NCBI GenBank assembly: GCA_023404805.1
Contig: JAEYAL010000012.1
Span: forward strand, 1 to 43,482
From: Actinomycetes bacterium
GTDB lineage: Bacteria > Actinomycetota > Thermoleophilia > Solirubrobacterales > Solirubrobacteraceae
DNA: 43,482 bases
Reading direction: 5' to 3'
The position numbers and the translations under genes were made by a program. Below the pieces are notes generated by a model. It made no database searches. It was not told the DNA's origin and saw only the letters and a list, made by a program, of their open reading frames with translations. Positions 14,498 to 25,132 of the stretch are shown one piece after another (the first letter of the stretch is position 1; each line of letters opens with the position of its first letter).

Positions 14498-17400
14498 TTA
14501 TCGAATCGAGCTCGCGTGGCGTCCGAACCCAGTTACCCGAATCACGTCTGATCCGCCGTCCATTCCGTTGTCGGCTAGACGTCTCGTCATTGCTTCCTCG
14601 GCTGCGGCGTCACCGGTGAGGTCGATGATTTTCCATTGCGAAACGTCGATTCCGCCCCGACGCAGAGCCAACGTCGACCGAGTATTGATTGCGAGCACCT
14701 CTCCGTTTCGACGGATCACCTCGATGGGCAGTTCACTGGGCTTGATCGCTCCCGATCGCAGACCGTTCGCCACGTCGCCGATCGTTCGACCCGCAAAAGG
14801 ACCGCCTTTGCCGAACGTCTGAGACGCCGTCGACTGACTGAAGAGTGGAACTTCGTCTGCGACCTTCGCGGCTTCATCGCTCCCCTTCGTGAAGCTGAGT
14901 AGCTCTTTCAGCTTCTTGGCTTTGCCTAGCGGATTGAAGTTGTAGCCCGCCTGCAGTCCCAAGAAGTAGGCCCACGAACACGATCCCTCGGCAGAGCCCA
15001 CCTGCATCTGGTCCTGGCTTAGGCCCTGGATCATTCCGTTCGCAAAGTCGTCCGTGAAAGACTCGCCGCTGGGATCCGTGTACTGCGCCGGGTTGCCTCC
15101 CGCATAGAGATACGGCTGCAGCGTCTGCTCGAGCTTGGGGTCGACCGAGAGGAACGACATCGTCGTCGGGTCGTACCAACGGGCCCGCATGTACTGGAAG
15201 TTGGTTCCGGGCTGCGTGACCTGGCCGGCGAAGCCGAACGGGCCCACCGCCTGGTCCTCGGTGGTCCCGCTGAGGTGGCGGCCCCACGGGTCGTAGCTGA
15301 GTTTGGTGGTGACGTTCGTGTCGGCGTTGGTGCCGCCGATCACGCTGCCGATCGCGTCCTGCCACTGGTAGACCGGATTGCTCCCGCTGTCGCCGACCGC
15401 CTCAAGGAGCATCCCTCCGGGGCCGTAGACAAACGCACGGCGCCCCTGGGTGAGCATCGGCGCGTTCTCACCAAGGCCCTCCTCCCACGACTCGACCTTG
15501 ACCGTGAACGCGTCCGATGTGAGGTTGCGCAGGCCGGTCGGGCCGTACTTGAACTCCGACCACTTGTAGCCCCGGCCGCGGGTCCGGAAATTCGCGGACT
15601 CGAGCTGGCCCAGCTCGTTCCAGACGTAATCGGTGTACGTCAGCGTGTCGCCGACGTTCGTATAGCCATCGCGTGTTCGACGACCCTGCAGGTCGTGTTC
15701 GATCGTCCGGTTCTCAGTGGCTCCTGTCGGCCGCTGGTACCCGTACGGCCGTGGACCGAAGAGCATGAGTTCGACCGGCTCGCCAAGCTCTGTGTACGTC
15801 CGAGTCGGGTTCTCGGCGGCATCAAACGAGTAGGTCCGCGCCCCAAACGCCGTCAAGTGCTTCGAGCCGTCGACGGTGAGCAAGTTGGAAACGCCGTCGA
15901 GCGACGCCGTCTTGCGCACTCCCGCCGGTGTGTAGGAGTAGCCCCGAGTCCCTGCTGGCGTGACGATGTTCGTGATCCGGCCCATCGCGTCGCGCGTGTA
16001 CACCGCGGCGCGCGAGCCCGGATAGTTGGCCCGCGTCAGGTCGCCGTTGGCGTCGTAGACGAACGCGTAATCGCCTCCGCTGAGGCCGCGAGCCCCAGTC
16101 ATCTCCCCGTCGGCGCCGTAGGTGTACGACACGGTGCCGAACTCCGCGGTCGTGCGGGCACCGTTTGAGGTCGCGGGGTACTCAACACCAGTCGGGTAGC
16201 TGATCGACTCCAGCCGCCCGGCCGAGTCGTACGCAAGTGACGTGCTCCCCACATCGCCACGGGTATCGCGCGGATTGGACCGGTAGTGGCGCCACATCCG
16301 GCCGAGCGCGTCCCACTTCAGGACTGAGTGCTCGCTGCCGTTCTTCGCTTCGGTCACGTAGCCATCGGGGTCGTACCAGTAGTTCGTGGTGGTCCCGCGC
16401 GTCGGCTGGGCCGCAGTGCCACGAGGCAACACGGTGTTCGCTCGGCGGAGCTTGTCCCAGCCGTAGGAGACCGAGGTCCCGTCCGGGGCATTGGCCCGCT
16501 TCAGGGCGCCGTCGGCGTAGTACTCGTAGGTGGTGACCTCTGAGAACGGATCAGTCGATGAGCTCCGGCGGCCGAGCTCGTCGTAGCCGAAGCTGTAGGT
16601 CTCGCTGTTCGCATCTGTCCGGTACGCCACATGGCCTTCTCCGGTGTACAGCCACGTGTCCTTGAGCCCTCCGGGCCGCGTCTGAGAGGTCCGCCGCCCG
16701 AGCAGGCTGTACCCGAACGTCGTGGTGCGTCCGTCGGCGTCGGTCGTCGCAACGAGGTTGCCCGTGGCGTCGTAGCCCATCGTCGTCGTCCCGCCGGTGG
16801 CGTCCTTCACGCTGACCGGCGCGCCGTAGACGTTCCGGGTGTAGGTGATCCGGTGCGAGGCCGCGTTGGCCCCTGCGACATTGCCTGCGGGCAGGGTCTT
16901 GGTCGCCACGTTCCCCGCGGCGTCGTACGTCATCGTGGTCGCCCGGCCGCCAGGCGTCACGATCTTGGTCTGGTTGCCGAGCTCGTCGTACGTGAAGCGA
17001 GTCACTCCGCCGGAGTCGTCCGTCGACGTGAGGAGCTGGCCGTACGCGTCATAGGTCAGGTTGACCTCGCTGCGTCCCTGCAAGTCGCCCACGCTGTCCC
17101 TGACCGTCGACGTGACATTGCCTTGCAGGTCGTACGTGATCCGCGTCCGGCGGCCCGCCGGCGACACGGTCTGCGTCGGCCGGTTCAGGCCGTCGAACGT
17201 CGTCCGCGTGATCCCGCCAAGGGCGTCCTCGACCTCTGTCTGGTTGCCGGCGTCGTCGTACCGGTACTTCGTTGCCGCACCCAACGGGTCGATCAGCCGA
17301 CGCAGCTGCCCGCGCTCGTTGTGCGCCATCTTGACGGTGGCGGCCTTCGACGACCCGTAGCCACGCGTCTCCGAAATCGGGATGAAGTGGTTGAACACCT

Positions 17401-19486
17401 TCATGGTCACGACGCCGTCGCGATCGGTGACCTTGACTTTGCTGCCCGACGGCGAGCCGAGGTATTCGAGCTTCGTGCTCCTGTTGGCTGCGTCGGTCTG
17501 GAGAACGACGCGGTCTTGCGCGTCGTACGTATTGCGCGTCGCTGCACCGCGCGGATCCACCTTCTTCGTGATTCGCCCGCGCGAGTCGTACGTGAACGTG
17601 CTCGTGGCTTCCCCAACGTCCTCGACCGACGCGAGATTGTCGCCCGAGTAGGTGTAGACCACCAGGCGCCCCGCGCTATCGGTCGCGGTGTCGATGCGTC
17701 CGGCAGCATTGTGCGTGAACGAGATGGAGCGGCCGCCGCCTGCGACCTTCGTCAGCAGCGCGCCCGACCACGTCAGGCTGATCCGGTTGCCGCGTTCGTC
17801 ATCGACGTAGAGCAGCTGGCCGGTGGCAGCGCTGAACGTGTACCGAGTCCGATTCGGAAGCGTGTAGGTGTACGGGCCCGACGGGGTCTTGAAGAGCGTC
17901 GACCGCGCCCACGGAGGCGCCACCCAGATCGATTCATCCTTCGCAAACGGCACGGTGGAGCCATTGCCGTGCTGGACGACGACGGTGGCCGGGCCGGAGG
18001 GAACGACCTTCGCCTCGAACTCTGACGTCCAGCCACGGCCGAACATCCCGGGAGGCGGAGCCACGCCCGCCGCGTTCGGGACCGCCGCCTGGGCGTTGTA
18101 GGTGCGCGTTACAGAGACGCCAGCCCCGCGGCCCGGTAGAGACAGGTCGGTGAACTCCTCCCAGTAGTTCCCGTTCGCGCAGTTGATCGGGTCGCCGGTG
18201 TTGCACCGCGGCACCTCAGCGGCCGGATTGATCCCGCCGTGGATCTCGCGCGGGTCGCTCATGCCCGGGTACGACTCGACTCCCGAGAGCTTCGCGTCCA
18301 GGATCTGACGTGTAGAGGTCGGCCGGGTCCCATCGGGGCCAGGCAGCCCGAGGCCGTTTGGCAGCGCCCAGAACCAACCGGATTTGTCGACGTCGGATCC
18401 GTCCGGAGGGAACGACGCCCAAGAGCATTTGTGAAGCGCAGCGGCGCCAAAGATCCCGTTTTGCTCCGTGAAGAACGTGCCCTTGACGTGGTCGATGACG
18501 TCGTACTGCAAGCCATCGCCGATGAGTTCTCGCAAGTAGGTTTCGCATCTCGGCGCCAACGCTTCGGCCTTGACCGCGTCGACACTCGGATTTCCGCTCG
18601 ACTGCTGGCTCGCCGACCCGATCAGGTGAGGGACCCTCAACCCGTCGTACTGGTAGGCCACCCACCAGCGGTCGCCGGTGACCTCACCAACCTTGCGGTC
18701 GAACTGGCAGATGTTCCCGCTCAGCGGATAGTCCTCCTGGCCGAAATCGGTGGCCGCAAGCTGTTCGCTGGTGACGCTCTGCATCGTCGTCCAGACGCGG
18801 TAGAACTGGAAGTGTGCGCCGTTCGGCCGCGGAAGCGAATCGACGCCCATGGGCACGCACGCGCGGTCGGTCGGTTTCGGCGGATTGAGCGCCGGGTAGG
18901 TCGTGATGCGGAGCGGAGAGTTGATGCAGTGCTCGCGGTGCTCGACCTCGTCGTCGTTTTCCGGGTCGATGGCGTATGCGACGCCAACGGCCTTCGCGAC
19001 GAACCCGTAGCTCCCGCCCTCCCTGAGATCCAGCGGCTCCTCGGTCAGCCATCGGCTTTGCTGCTGGTTGTTGTCGACGAGCGTCGGGTACTGCGACTTG
19101 GCGACGAGTTCCCGCTCGGATACCGGCCCGCTCGATCCGTCGGGGTACCTGTACACCGCCAGATCGACGAAAACCGGCCAGTTGCAATCGGCAACGGCTT
19201 GCAGTTTCGAGATCTGCACGAAGTTGACGGTCTTGTCGATCGGCTGATTTCCGATGAACAGCGCCGGTTTCCCGGCCGCGATCTTCGCCTCATTGGGATA
19301 CGCCCGCGACGTCGCGTCGGGCCCCATGACGATGTCGACGCCTTCTTGGTCGGAAGTGATGCCGGAGATCTGGACTCCAGCGGCTGCAAGCGTCGGAAAA
19401 GCCGAGAACGTCAGAGCGAACAGCAGGCCAGCGATCGCAGCGCATACCTGTGAGCTGACACGCACGGTCCGGAGGGGGTGGGACAT
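14498..19486 (-). CDS. Secreted Rhs/YD-repeat polymorphic toxin with unassigned C-terminal domain
   Basis: 1662 residues from ATG 19486, which gives a clean Sec signal peptide (SSQVCAAIAGLLFALTFSAF then PTLAAAG); GTG 19540 is an alternative. Residues about 37-430 are a Cys-containing N-terminal domain I do not recognise. A DUF6531-like entry (GDPINCANGNYWEEFTDLSL) begins near 431. YD repeats (such as YTYSGDNLASVED, ITYDLQGNVTSTV) run to about 1390. The Rhs core end is FGFAGQVTQPGTNFQYMRAR, then WYDP, SVDP and YAGGNPAQYTDPSGE, ending near 1475. The last 187 residues (14501-15061) are the variable toxin region, with the end module FGKGGPFAGRTIGDVA, ELPIEVIRRNGEVLAINTRS and VIRVTGFGRHAS. The shell would encapsulate the toxin for export and contact-dependent killing. 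The toxin end is visibly less GC-rich than the core. Confidence 0.88.
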   Translation of the reverse strand: MSHPLRTVRVSSQVCAAIAGLLFALTFSAFPTLAAAGVQISGITSDQEGVDIVMGPDATSRAYPNEAKIAAGKPALFIGNQPIDKTVNFVQISKLQAVADCNWPVFVDLAVYRYPDGSSGPVSERELVAKSQYPTLVDNNQQQSRWLTEEPLDLREGGSYGFVAKAVGVAYAIDPENDDEVEHREHCINSPLRITTYPALNPPKPTDRACVPMGVDSLPRPNGAHFQFYRVWTTMQSVTSEQLAATDFGQEDYPLSGNICQFDRKVGEVTGDRWWVAYQYDGLRVPHLIGSASQQSSGNPSVDAVKAEALAPRCETYLRELIGDGLQYDVIDHVKGTFFTEQNGIFGAAALHKCSWASFPPDGSDVDKSGWFWALPNGLGLPGPDGTRPTSTRQILDAKLSGVESYPGMSDPREIHGGINPAAEVPRCNTGDPINCANGNYWEEFTDLSLPGRGAGVSVTRTYNAQAAVPNAAGVAPPPGMFGRGWTSEFEAKVVPSGPATVVVQHGNGSTVPFAKDESIWVAPPWARSTLFKTPSGPYTYTLPNRTRYTFSAATGQLLYVDDERGNRISLTWSGALLTKVAGGGRSISFTHNAAGRIDTATDSAGRLVVYTYSGDNLASVEDVGEATSTFTYDSRGRITKKVDPRGAATRNTYDAQDRVVLQTDAANRSTKLEYLGSPSGSKVKVTDRDGVVTMKVFNHFIPISETRGYGSSKAATVKMAHNERGQLRRLIDPLGAATKYRYDDAGNQTEVEDALGGITRTTFDGLNRPTQTVSPAGRRTRITYDLQGNVTSTVRDSVGDLQGRSEVNLTYDAYGQLLTSTDDSGGVTRFTYDELGNQTKIVTPGGRATTMTYDAAGNVATKTLPAGNVAGANAASHRITYTRNVYGAPVSVKDATGGTTTMGYDATGNLVATTDADGRTTTFGYSLLGRRTSQTRPGGLKDTWLYTGEGHVAYRTDANSETYSFGYDELGRRSSSTDPFSEVTTYEYYADGALKRANAPDGTSVSYGWDKLRRANTVLPRGTAAQPTRGTTTNYWYDPDGYVTEAKNGSEHSVLKWDALGRMWRHYRSNPRDTRGDVGSTSLAYDSAGRLESISYPTGVEYPATSNGARTTAEFGTVSYTYGADGEMTGARGLSGGDYAFVYDANGDLTRANYPGSRAAVYTRDAMGRITNIVTPAGTRGYSYTPAGVRKTASLDGVSNLLTVDGSKHLTAFGARTYSFDAAENPTRTYTELGEPVELMLFGPRPYGYQRPTGATENRTIEHDLQGRRTRDGYTNVGDTLTYTDYVWNELGQLESANFRTRGRGYKWSEFKYGPTGLRNLTSDAFTVKVESWEEGLGENAPMLTQGRRAFVYGPGGMLLEAVGDSGSNPVYQWQDAIGSVIGGTNADTNVTTKLSYDPWGRHLSGTTEDQAVGPFGFAGQVTQPGTNFQYMRARWYDPTTMSFLSVDPKLEQTLQPYLYAGGNPAQYTDPSGESFTDDFANGMIQGLSQDQMQVGSAEGSCSWAYFLGLQAGYNFNPLGKAKKLKELLSFTKGSDEAAKVADEVPLFSQSTASQTFGKGGPFAGRTIGDVANGLRSGAIKPSELPIEVIRRNGEVLAINTRSTLALRRGGIDVSQWKIIDLTGDAAAEEAMTRRLADNGMDGGSDVIRVTGFGRHASSIR

Positions 19487-19561
19487 GCGCGGGCACGCTG
19501 GCTGGCGGCGGAGACGGACCACCGACAAGCTGTTGAGCACGCATCAAGTGGTCGGCGATGT

Positions 19562-19595
19562 CCGACACACAATTCTTGTGTCGGAAAAATTCCGA
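19562..19595. promoter_or_regulatory. Nested palindromes upstream of the Rhs gene
   Basis: CCGACACA (19562-19569) and TGTGTCGG (19577-19584) form a perfect 8-bp inverted repeat with a 7-nt loop. It shares its right arm with a second one, TCGGAA-AAA-TTCCGA (19581-19595). They lie in the 128-bp gap between the ybaK-like stop and the Rhs start. An operator or a terminator of the upstream operon are both possible. Confidence 0.45.
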
Positions 19596-19614
19596 GCTGC
19601 GTTTTGCGTTGGTT

Positions 19615-20082
19615 CTACGCGTCGCGGCGCAGCGGGCGCACTTCGCCCTTGGTCAGCGCCACGAGATCGGCTGGCGCCAATTCGATCTCCAGGCCGCGGC
19701 GGCCCGCGCTGACGTAGATCGTGTCGAACTCCAGAGCGCTGTCGTCCACGAGCGTCGGCAGCGGGCGCTTCTGGCCGAGGGGGCTGATGCCACCGGCGAC
19801 GTAGCCGGTGAGGCGCTCGGCGTGGTCGGTCGGCGCCATCTCGGAGCGCTTGCCGAGGGCGCGGAGATCCAAGGTGGCCGAGGCGGGGATGACGCAGACG
19901 GCGGGTTTGCCGTCGCGCAGGACGACGAGGGTCTTGAAGACGCGGCCCGCGTCGAGGCCGAGCAGCTCGACAGCTTCCAAGGCGAACGAGGCGGCCGACG
20001 GGTCGTGCTCGTACTCGTGGAGCGTGAAGGCGATCTTCGCGCGCTCGGCGACGCGCGTGGCCTGGGTGGCTTTGGCGGCCAT
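19615..20082 (-). CDS. ybaK: YbaK/EbsC-type aminoacyl-tRNA deacylase
   Basis: 155 residues of the YbaK/ProX fold: FTLHEYEHDPSAASFALEAVELLG at the start, VFKTLVVLRDGKPAVCVIPA with the conserved KTL(V) motif, and GYVAGGISPLGQKRPLPTLVD with the substrate-pocket GGISPLGQ. Members remove cysteine from mischarged tRNA(Pro) in the cytoplasm. ATG 20082 lies 11 bp downstream of the rhomboid stop, so it is the last gene of a four-gene operon. The longer open frame upstream is a shadow of the rhomboid gene. Confidence 0.9.
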   Translation of the reverse strand: MAAKATQATRVAERAKIAFTLHEYEHDPSAASFALEAVELLGLDAGRVFKTLVVLRDGKPAVCVIPASATLDLRALGKRSEMAPTDHAERLTGYVAGGISPLGQKRPLPTLVDDSALEFDTIYVSAGRRGLEIELAPADLVALTKGEVRPLRRDA

Positions 20083-20093
20083 CGCGCGCGGCC

Positions 20094-20741
20094 TCAGCGC
20101 CCGGTGAACGCCGACGGCGACTCGCCGCGCGCCTTGACCTCGCGGGCCCGGTCGCGGCCATCCAGCAGCCGCGCCGCCGCGAACCCGCCGAGCGCCCCGA
20201 ACAGGTGCGCCTGCCACGACACGCCGGGCGTCGGAACGAGCCCGGCCATCAACGTCGCGCCCCACACGACCGCGACAATGAGCCCCGTGAGCAGGTGGAT
20301 CAGCTGCCGCGTGTAGAGCCAGCGCGCGACCAGATAGGCGGCGTAGCCGAACACGACGCCGCTGGCCCCGATGATCACGCTGTGGTCCGGCGAGAAGAGC
20401 CACGTGAAGAAGCCGCCGATCACGACCACGATCAGCGTGACCCAGGCGATCCGAGCCAGGCCGCTCATCGCAATCGTCGCGCCGAGGATCACGAACGGGA
20501 TGGTGTTGCCGATCAGGTGGTCCCAGCCGCCATGGAGGAACGGCGAGAACGCGATGCCCTCCAGGCCCTGGAGCTCGCGCGGGCGGATGCCGTACTGGTC
20601 GAGATCGACGTTCGGGAGCGCATCGATGATCTCGGAGATCCACATCACCAGCGCCATCGCGCCGACGAAGATCAGGCCGCGCTGCGTGTCCTGGCCGAAG
20701 CCGAAATCGTCGGCCGTCGGCCGCTGGAACTTGCTGGCCAT
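20094..20741 (-). CDS. Rhomboid family intramembrane serine protease
   Basis: 215 residues with six membrane segments. HGGWDHLIGN (His70 to Asn79) is the oxyanion-site motif of loop 1/helix 2; the catalytic dyad is Ser127 in IIGASGVVFG and His179 in SWQAHLFGALGG. Rhomboids cut transmembrane segments of other proteins within the bilayer. Its ATG overlaps the stop of the sulfurtransferase gene by one base (TGATG). The N-terminal 20 residues are cytoplasmic and hydrophilic. The substrate is unknown; the exported protein at the head of the operon lacks an obvious membrane anchor apart from its signal peptide. Confidence 0.92.
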   Translation of the reverse strand: MASKFQRPTADDFGFGQDTQRGLIFVGAMALVMWISEIIDALPNVDLDQYGIRPRELQGLEGIAFSPFLHGGWDHLIGNTIPFVILGATIAMSGLARIAWVTLIVVVIGGFFTWLFSPDHSVIIGASGVVFGYAAYLVARWLYTRQLIHLLTGLIVAVVWGATLMAGLVPTPGVSWQAHLFGALGGFAAARLLDGRDRAREVKARGESPSAFTGR

Positions 20742-21544
20742 CAGGAGGTCGCCACGGGCAGGTCGGTGTGGCTGTACTGCGACCACGAGCCCGGGTACAG
20801 GCGCCCGGGCGGCAGCTCGAGGTGCTCGAGGATCAGCAGGTTGTGGCAGGCCGTGACGCCCGAGCCGCAGTACGAGACCACCGGGTTGTCGCCGCCGGCG
20901 CCGACCGCGTCGACCGCGGCCCGCAGATCGTGCTTGGCCCGCAGGACACCGCCGCGGTTGTGCTCCCGGCACGGCAGGCTCTGGGCGCCTGGGATGTGGC
21001 CGAAACGCGGGTCGACCGGATCCGGGGCTCCGTCGTAGCGCTCACGCGGCCGGGCGTCGATCACGACGTTGCGCGGGTCCTGCGCGTCCTCGATCGTCGC
21101 CAGGCGCTCCGCGGGCCACGGCCGCGCCGTGAACGTCCCCGGTGAGACCTCGGGCTCTGCGGCGACCAGCGGCTCGGGCCACGCGTCGACCCCGCCATCG
21201 AGGACCGCCGCATCCACGCCCAGCGCCCGCAGCATCCAGGCCAGACGCGCCGCGATCACGCCGCCGGCATCGTCGTAGGCGACCACGGTCGAGTCCTCGC
21301 TAATCCCCGCCTCGCGCATCCCGCCGGCGAACACCTCGGGGCTCGGCAGCGGGTGTCGGCCTTCCAGCGGCGAGGCGGGCGCTGCGAGCGTCCGCTCCAG
21401 ATCGATGAAGACGGCGCCGGGGATATGGCCCGCGTCGTAGGCGGCACGCGGCGAGCTGCCATCGAGGTAGAAGCGCACATCGGCGAGGACGACCTCGTCG
21501 CGGCGCTCGAGGACCCACGACGCGGAGACGAACGGCTTGATCAC
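20741..21544 (-). CDS. Two-domain sulfurtransferase (thiosulfate/3-mercaptopyruvate type)
   Basis: 267 residues with two rhodanese domains. The inactive N-terminal one has ADVRFYLDGSSPRAAYDAGHIPGAVFIDL. The catalytic C-terminal one has VIDARPRERYDG, FGHIPGAQSLP and the active loop YCGSGVTA with Cys226. The CGSGVTA loop is typical of 3-mercaptopyruvate-type enzymes, which move sulfane sulfur to cyanide or thiols in the cytoplasm. GTG 21544 overlaps the upstream stop by 4 bp (GTGA), fixing the start. The gene sits between a secreted protein gene and a rhomboid gene. Confidence 0.92.
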   Translation of the reverse strand: MIKPFVSASWVLERRDEVVLADVRFYLDGSSPRAAYDAGHIPGAVFIDLERTLAAPASPLEGRHPLPSPEVFAGGMREAGISEDSTVVAYDDAGGVIAARLAWMLRALGVDAAVLDGGVDAWPEPLVAAEPEVSPGTFTARPWPAERLATIEDAQDPRNVVIDARPRERYDGAPDPVDPRFGHIPGAQSLPCREHNRGGVLRAKHDLRAAVDAVGAGGDNPVVSYCGSGVTACHNLLILEHLELPPGRLYPGSWSQYSHTDLPVATS

Positions 21545-22677
21545 TTGCGCCTCCCGGCGAACGTTCGGGTGGCCGAGCAGCTGCCGACCGACACGGTGAT
21601 GACGCCCTCGGTGAGCTTGCGGCCCTTGATCCGGCCACTGACGGAGAACGCCTGAGACGGATCCGGCGAGCGGGCCGCCACGAACCGGCCGTCGGGCGCG
21701 ATCCGGATCCGCGCGAAGGCCACCGCGACGATCTGCGTCGTGAACGTGCCGGGATCGACGCCCGGGCAGAGCGCCGGCACCTGGGCCTTGAGACCGCCGA
21801 GCTCCTTGCCGCTGCGCCTGACCGCCGCTTCGAGCGCGAGCGACTCGATGCCCTTGCCCGTGTCGGTGTACTTGCCGTCGTCCTTTTTCCCGGTGGCCCG
21901 GGGCGACGACGCCTTCTTCACCGTGACCGTCTTCTCGGGGCTGACGACGGTGTCGGCGCCCACCGTCACGCGGGTGCGCAGCGTCTGCTTGCCGACGGCG
22001 CTGAACGTCGCGACCGAGGTCGCCGCCTCCCCCACCGCATGCGCGGTCCCGACCGTCTTCCACGCGCCGCCGGACCTGCGTTCGACCACGGCGGCGGCCC
22101 CCGTCGGGACGCCGCGCAGCGTCAGCGGGACCAGCACCGGGTAGCCCGCATATGCGGTCTTCACCGCCCCGATCTCCGGCTTCGCCGCCGTCTTGAGCGC
22201 AAAGCGACGCACGGGTCCGACCTCGTAGGAGCTCCCCTCACAGCCGGTGCACAGCCGCCAGATCTGCCAGTAGTACGTGCCCGGGATCTCCTGGAACCGC
22301 TGCGCCGGGCTGCCCGAGGCGCTCAGCCGCCCGGAGCAGACATCGCCGACGGAGGTCCAGCCGATATCGGTCCCGCCGATGATCGCGACCCGGTTCACGG
22401 CAGACAGCCGGCCATCGGCGTCGGTCGCGGCTGCGGTGGCGACGCCAACCGCGTAGTCCTTCGGCCCGCCGAACACGGTGAAGAACTCGCCGGCCGTCGA
22501 CACCCGGTAGACGGGGCACGAGTACGACGCCTGGATCCCGCTCTCGCTGACCGTGAGCGCCGCGCCATCAGCGGGCTCGACCGCGCCGAACGGCGCGTCG
22601 CCCGGCAGCGCGGCTGCCTGCGCGGGCGCCGCGAGCACGAAGGCGAGGACGGCCAGAACGCTGCGGAGGGACGCCAC
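21541..22677 (-). CDS. Secreted hypothetical protein, head of a four-gene operon
   Basis: 378 residues with a signal peptide (ASLRSVLAVLAFVLAAPAQA). The mature part has Ig-like stretches: GDAPFGAVEPADGAALTVSE with Cys-containing loops (GDVCSGRL, WRLCTGCEGSS) and later VLVPLTLRGVPTGAAAVVER and RTRVTVGADTVVSPEKTVTV, like surface proteins with carbohydrate- or cell-wall-facing beta domains. GTG 22677 is chosen because TATCGT lies 8 nt upstream and a -35-like TTTGAG 17 nt before that; the longer frame begins with an unlikely TTG inside this promoter. Function unknown. Confidence 0.75.
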   Translation of the reverse strand: MASLRSVLAVLAFVLAAPAQAAALPGDAPFGAVEPADGAALTVSESGIQASYSCPVYRVSTAGEFFTVFGGPKDYAVGVATAAATDADGRLSAVNRVAIIGGTDIGWTSVGDVCSGRLSASGSPAQRFQEIPGTYYWQIWRLCTGCEGSSYEVGPVRRFALKTAAKPEIGAVKTAYAGYPVLVPLTLRGVPTGAAAVVERRSGGAWKTVGTAHAVGEAATSVATFSAVGKQTLRTRVTVGADTVVSPEKTVTVKKASSPRATGKKDDGKYTDTGKGIESLALEAAVRRSGKELGGLKAQVPALCPGVDPGTFTTQIVAVAFARIRIAPDGRFVAARSPDPSQAFSVSGRIKGRKLTEGVITVSVGSCSATRTFAGRRK

Positions 22678-22685
22678 GGCTCCGC

Positions 22686-22714
22686 ACGATATCGGGCCTC
22701 CCCACGGGCTCAAA
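22686..22714 (-). promoter_or_regulatory. Promoter of the secreted-protein/sulfurtransferase/rhomboid/ybaK operon
   Basis: On the minus strand TTTGAG (22714-22709), a 17-nt spacer, TATCGT (22691-22686), then 8 nt to GTG 22677. Consistent with a housekeeping sigma factor and a leaderless start. Confidence 0.45.
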
Positions 22715-22747
22715 TCTGCGATGCGTCCACTCCGATATCTCCATTCG

Positions 22748-22777
22748 TTGACCTAGGCGATCTGATGTGGCTAGACT
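22748..22777 (+). promoter_or_regulatory. lon promoter (TTGACC - 18 nt - TAGACT)
   Basis: TTGACC at 22748-22753 and TAGACT at 22772-22777 are 18 nt apart, close to the sigma-70 consensus, 43 nt before the lon ATG. No HAIR element (CTTGAGT-N7-ACTCAAG) for HspR is present here. Confidence 0.55.
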
Positions 22778-22782
22778 CAGAC

Positions 22783-22795
22783 TTACGTTTCGTAA
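22783..22795. promoter_or_regulatory. Palindrome at the lon transcription start (TTACG-TTT-CGTAA)
   Basis: A perfect 5-3-5 inverted repeat begins 6 nt downstream of the -10 box, where a repressor would block initiation. No regulator can be assigned. Confidence 0.35.
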
Positions 22796-22819
22796 CTACG
22801 TGAGGACTCGTACCGCACC

Positions 22820-25115
<2,296 letters not shown>

Positions 25116-25132
<17 letters not shown>

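Noticed and set aside
18239..19453. Plus-strand frame opposite the Rhs N-terminal domain
   Set aside because: Antisense of a confident coding region; composition rich in Arg, Val and Asp without pattern.
22741..22819. HspR HAIR element at the lon promoter
   Set aside because: Searched for CTTGAGT-N7-ACTCAAG; only an isolated GACTCAG is present, no inverted partner.
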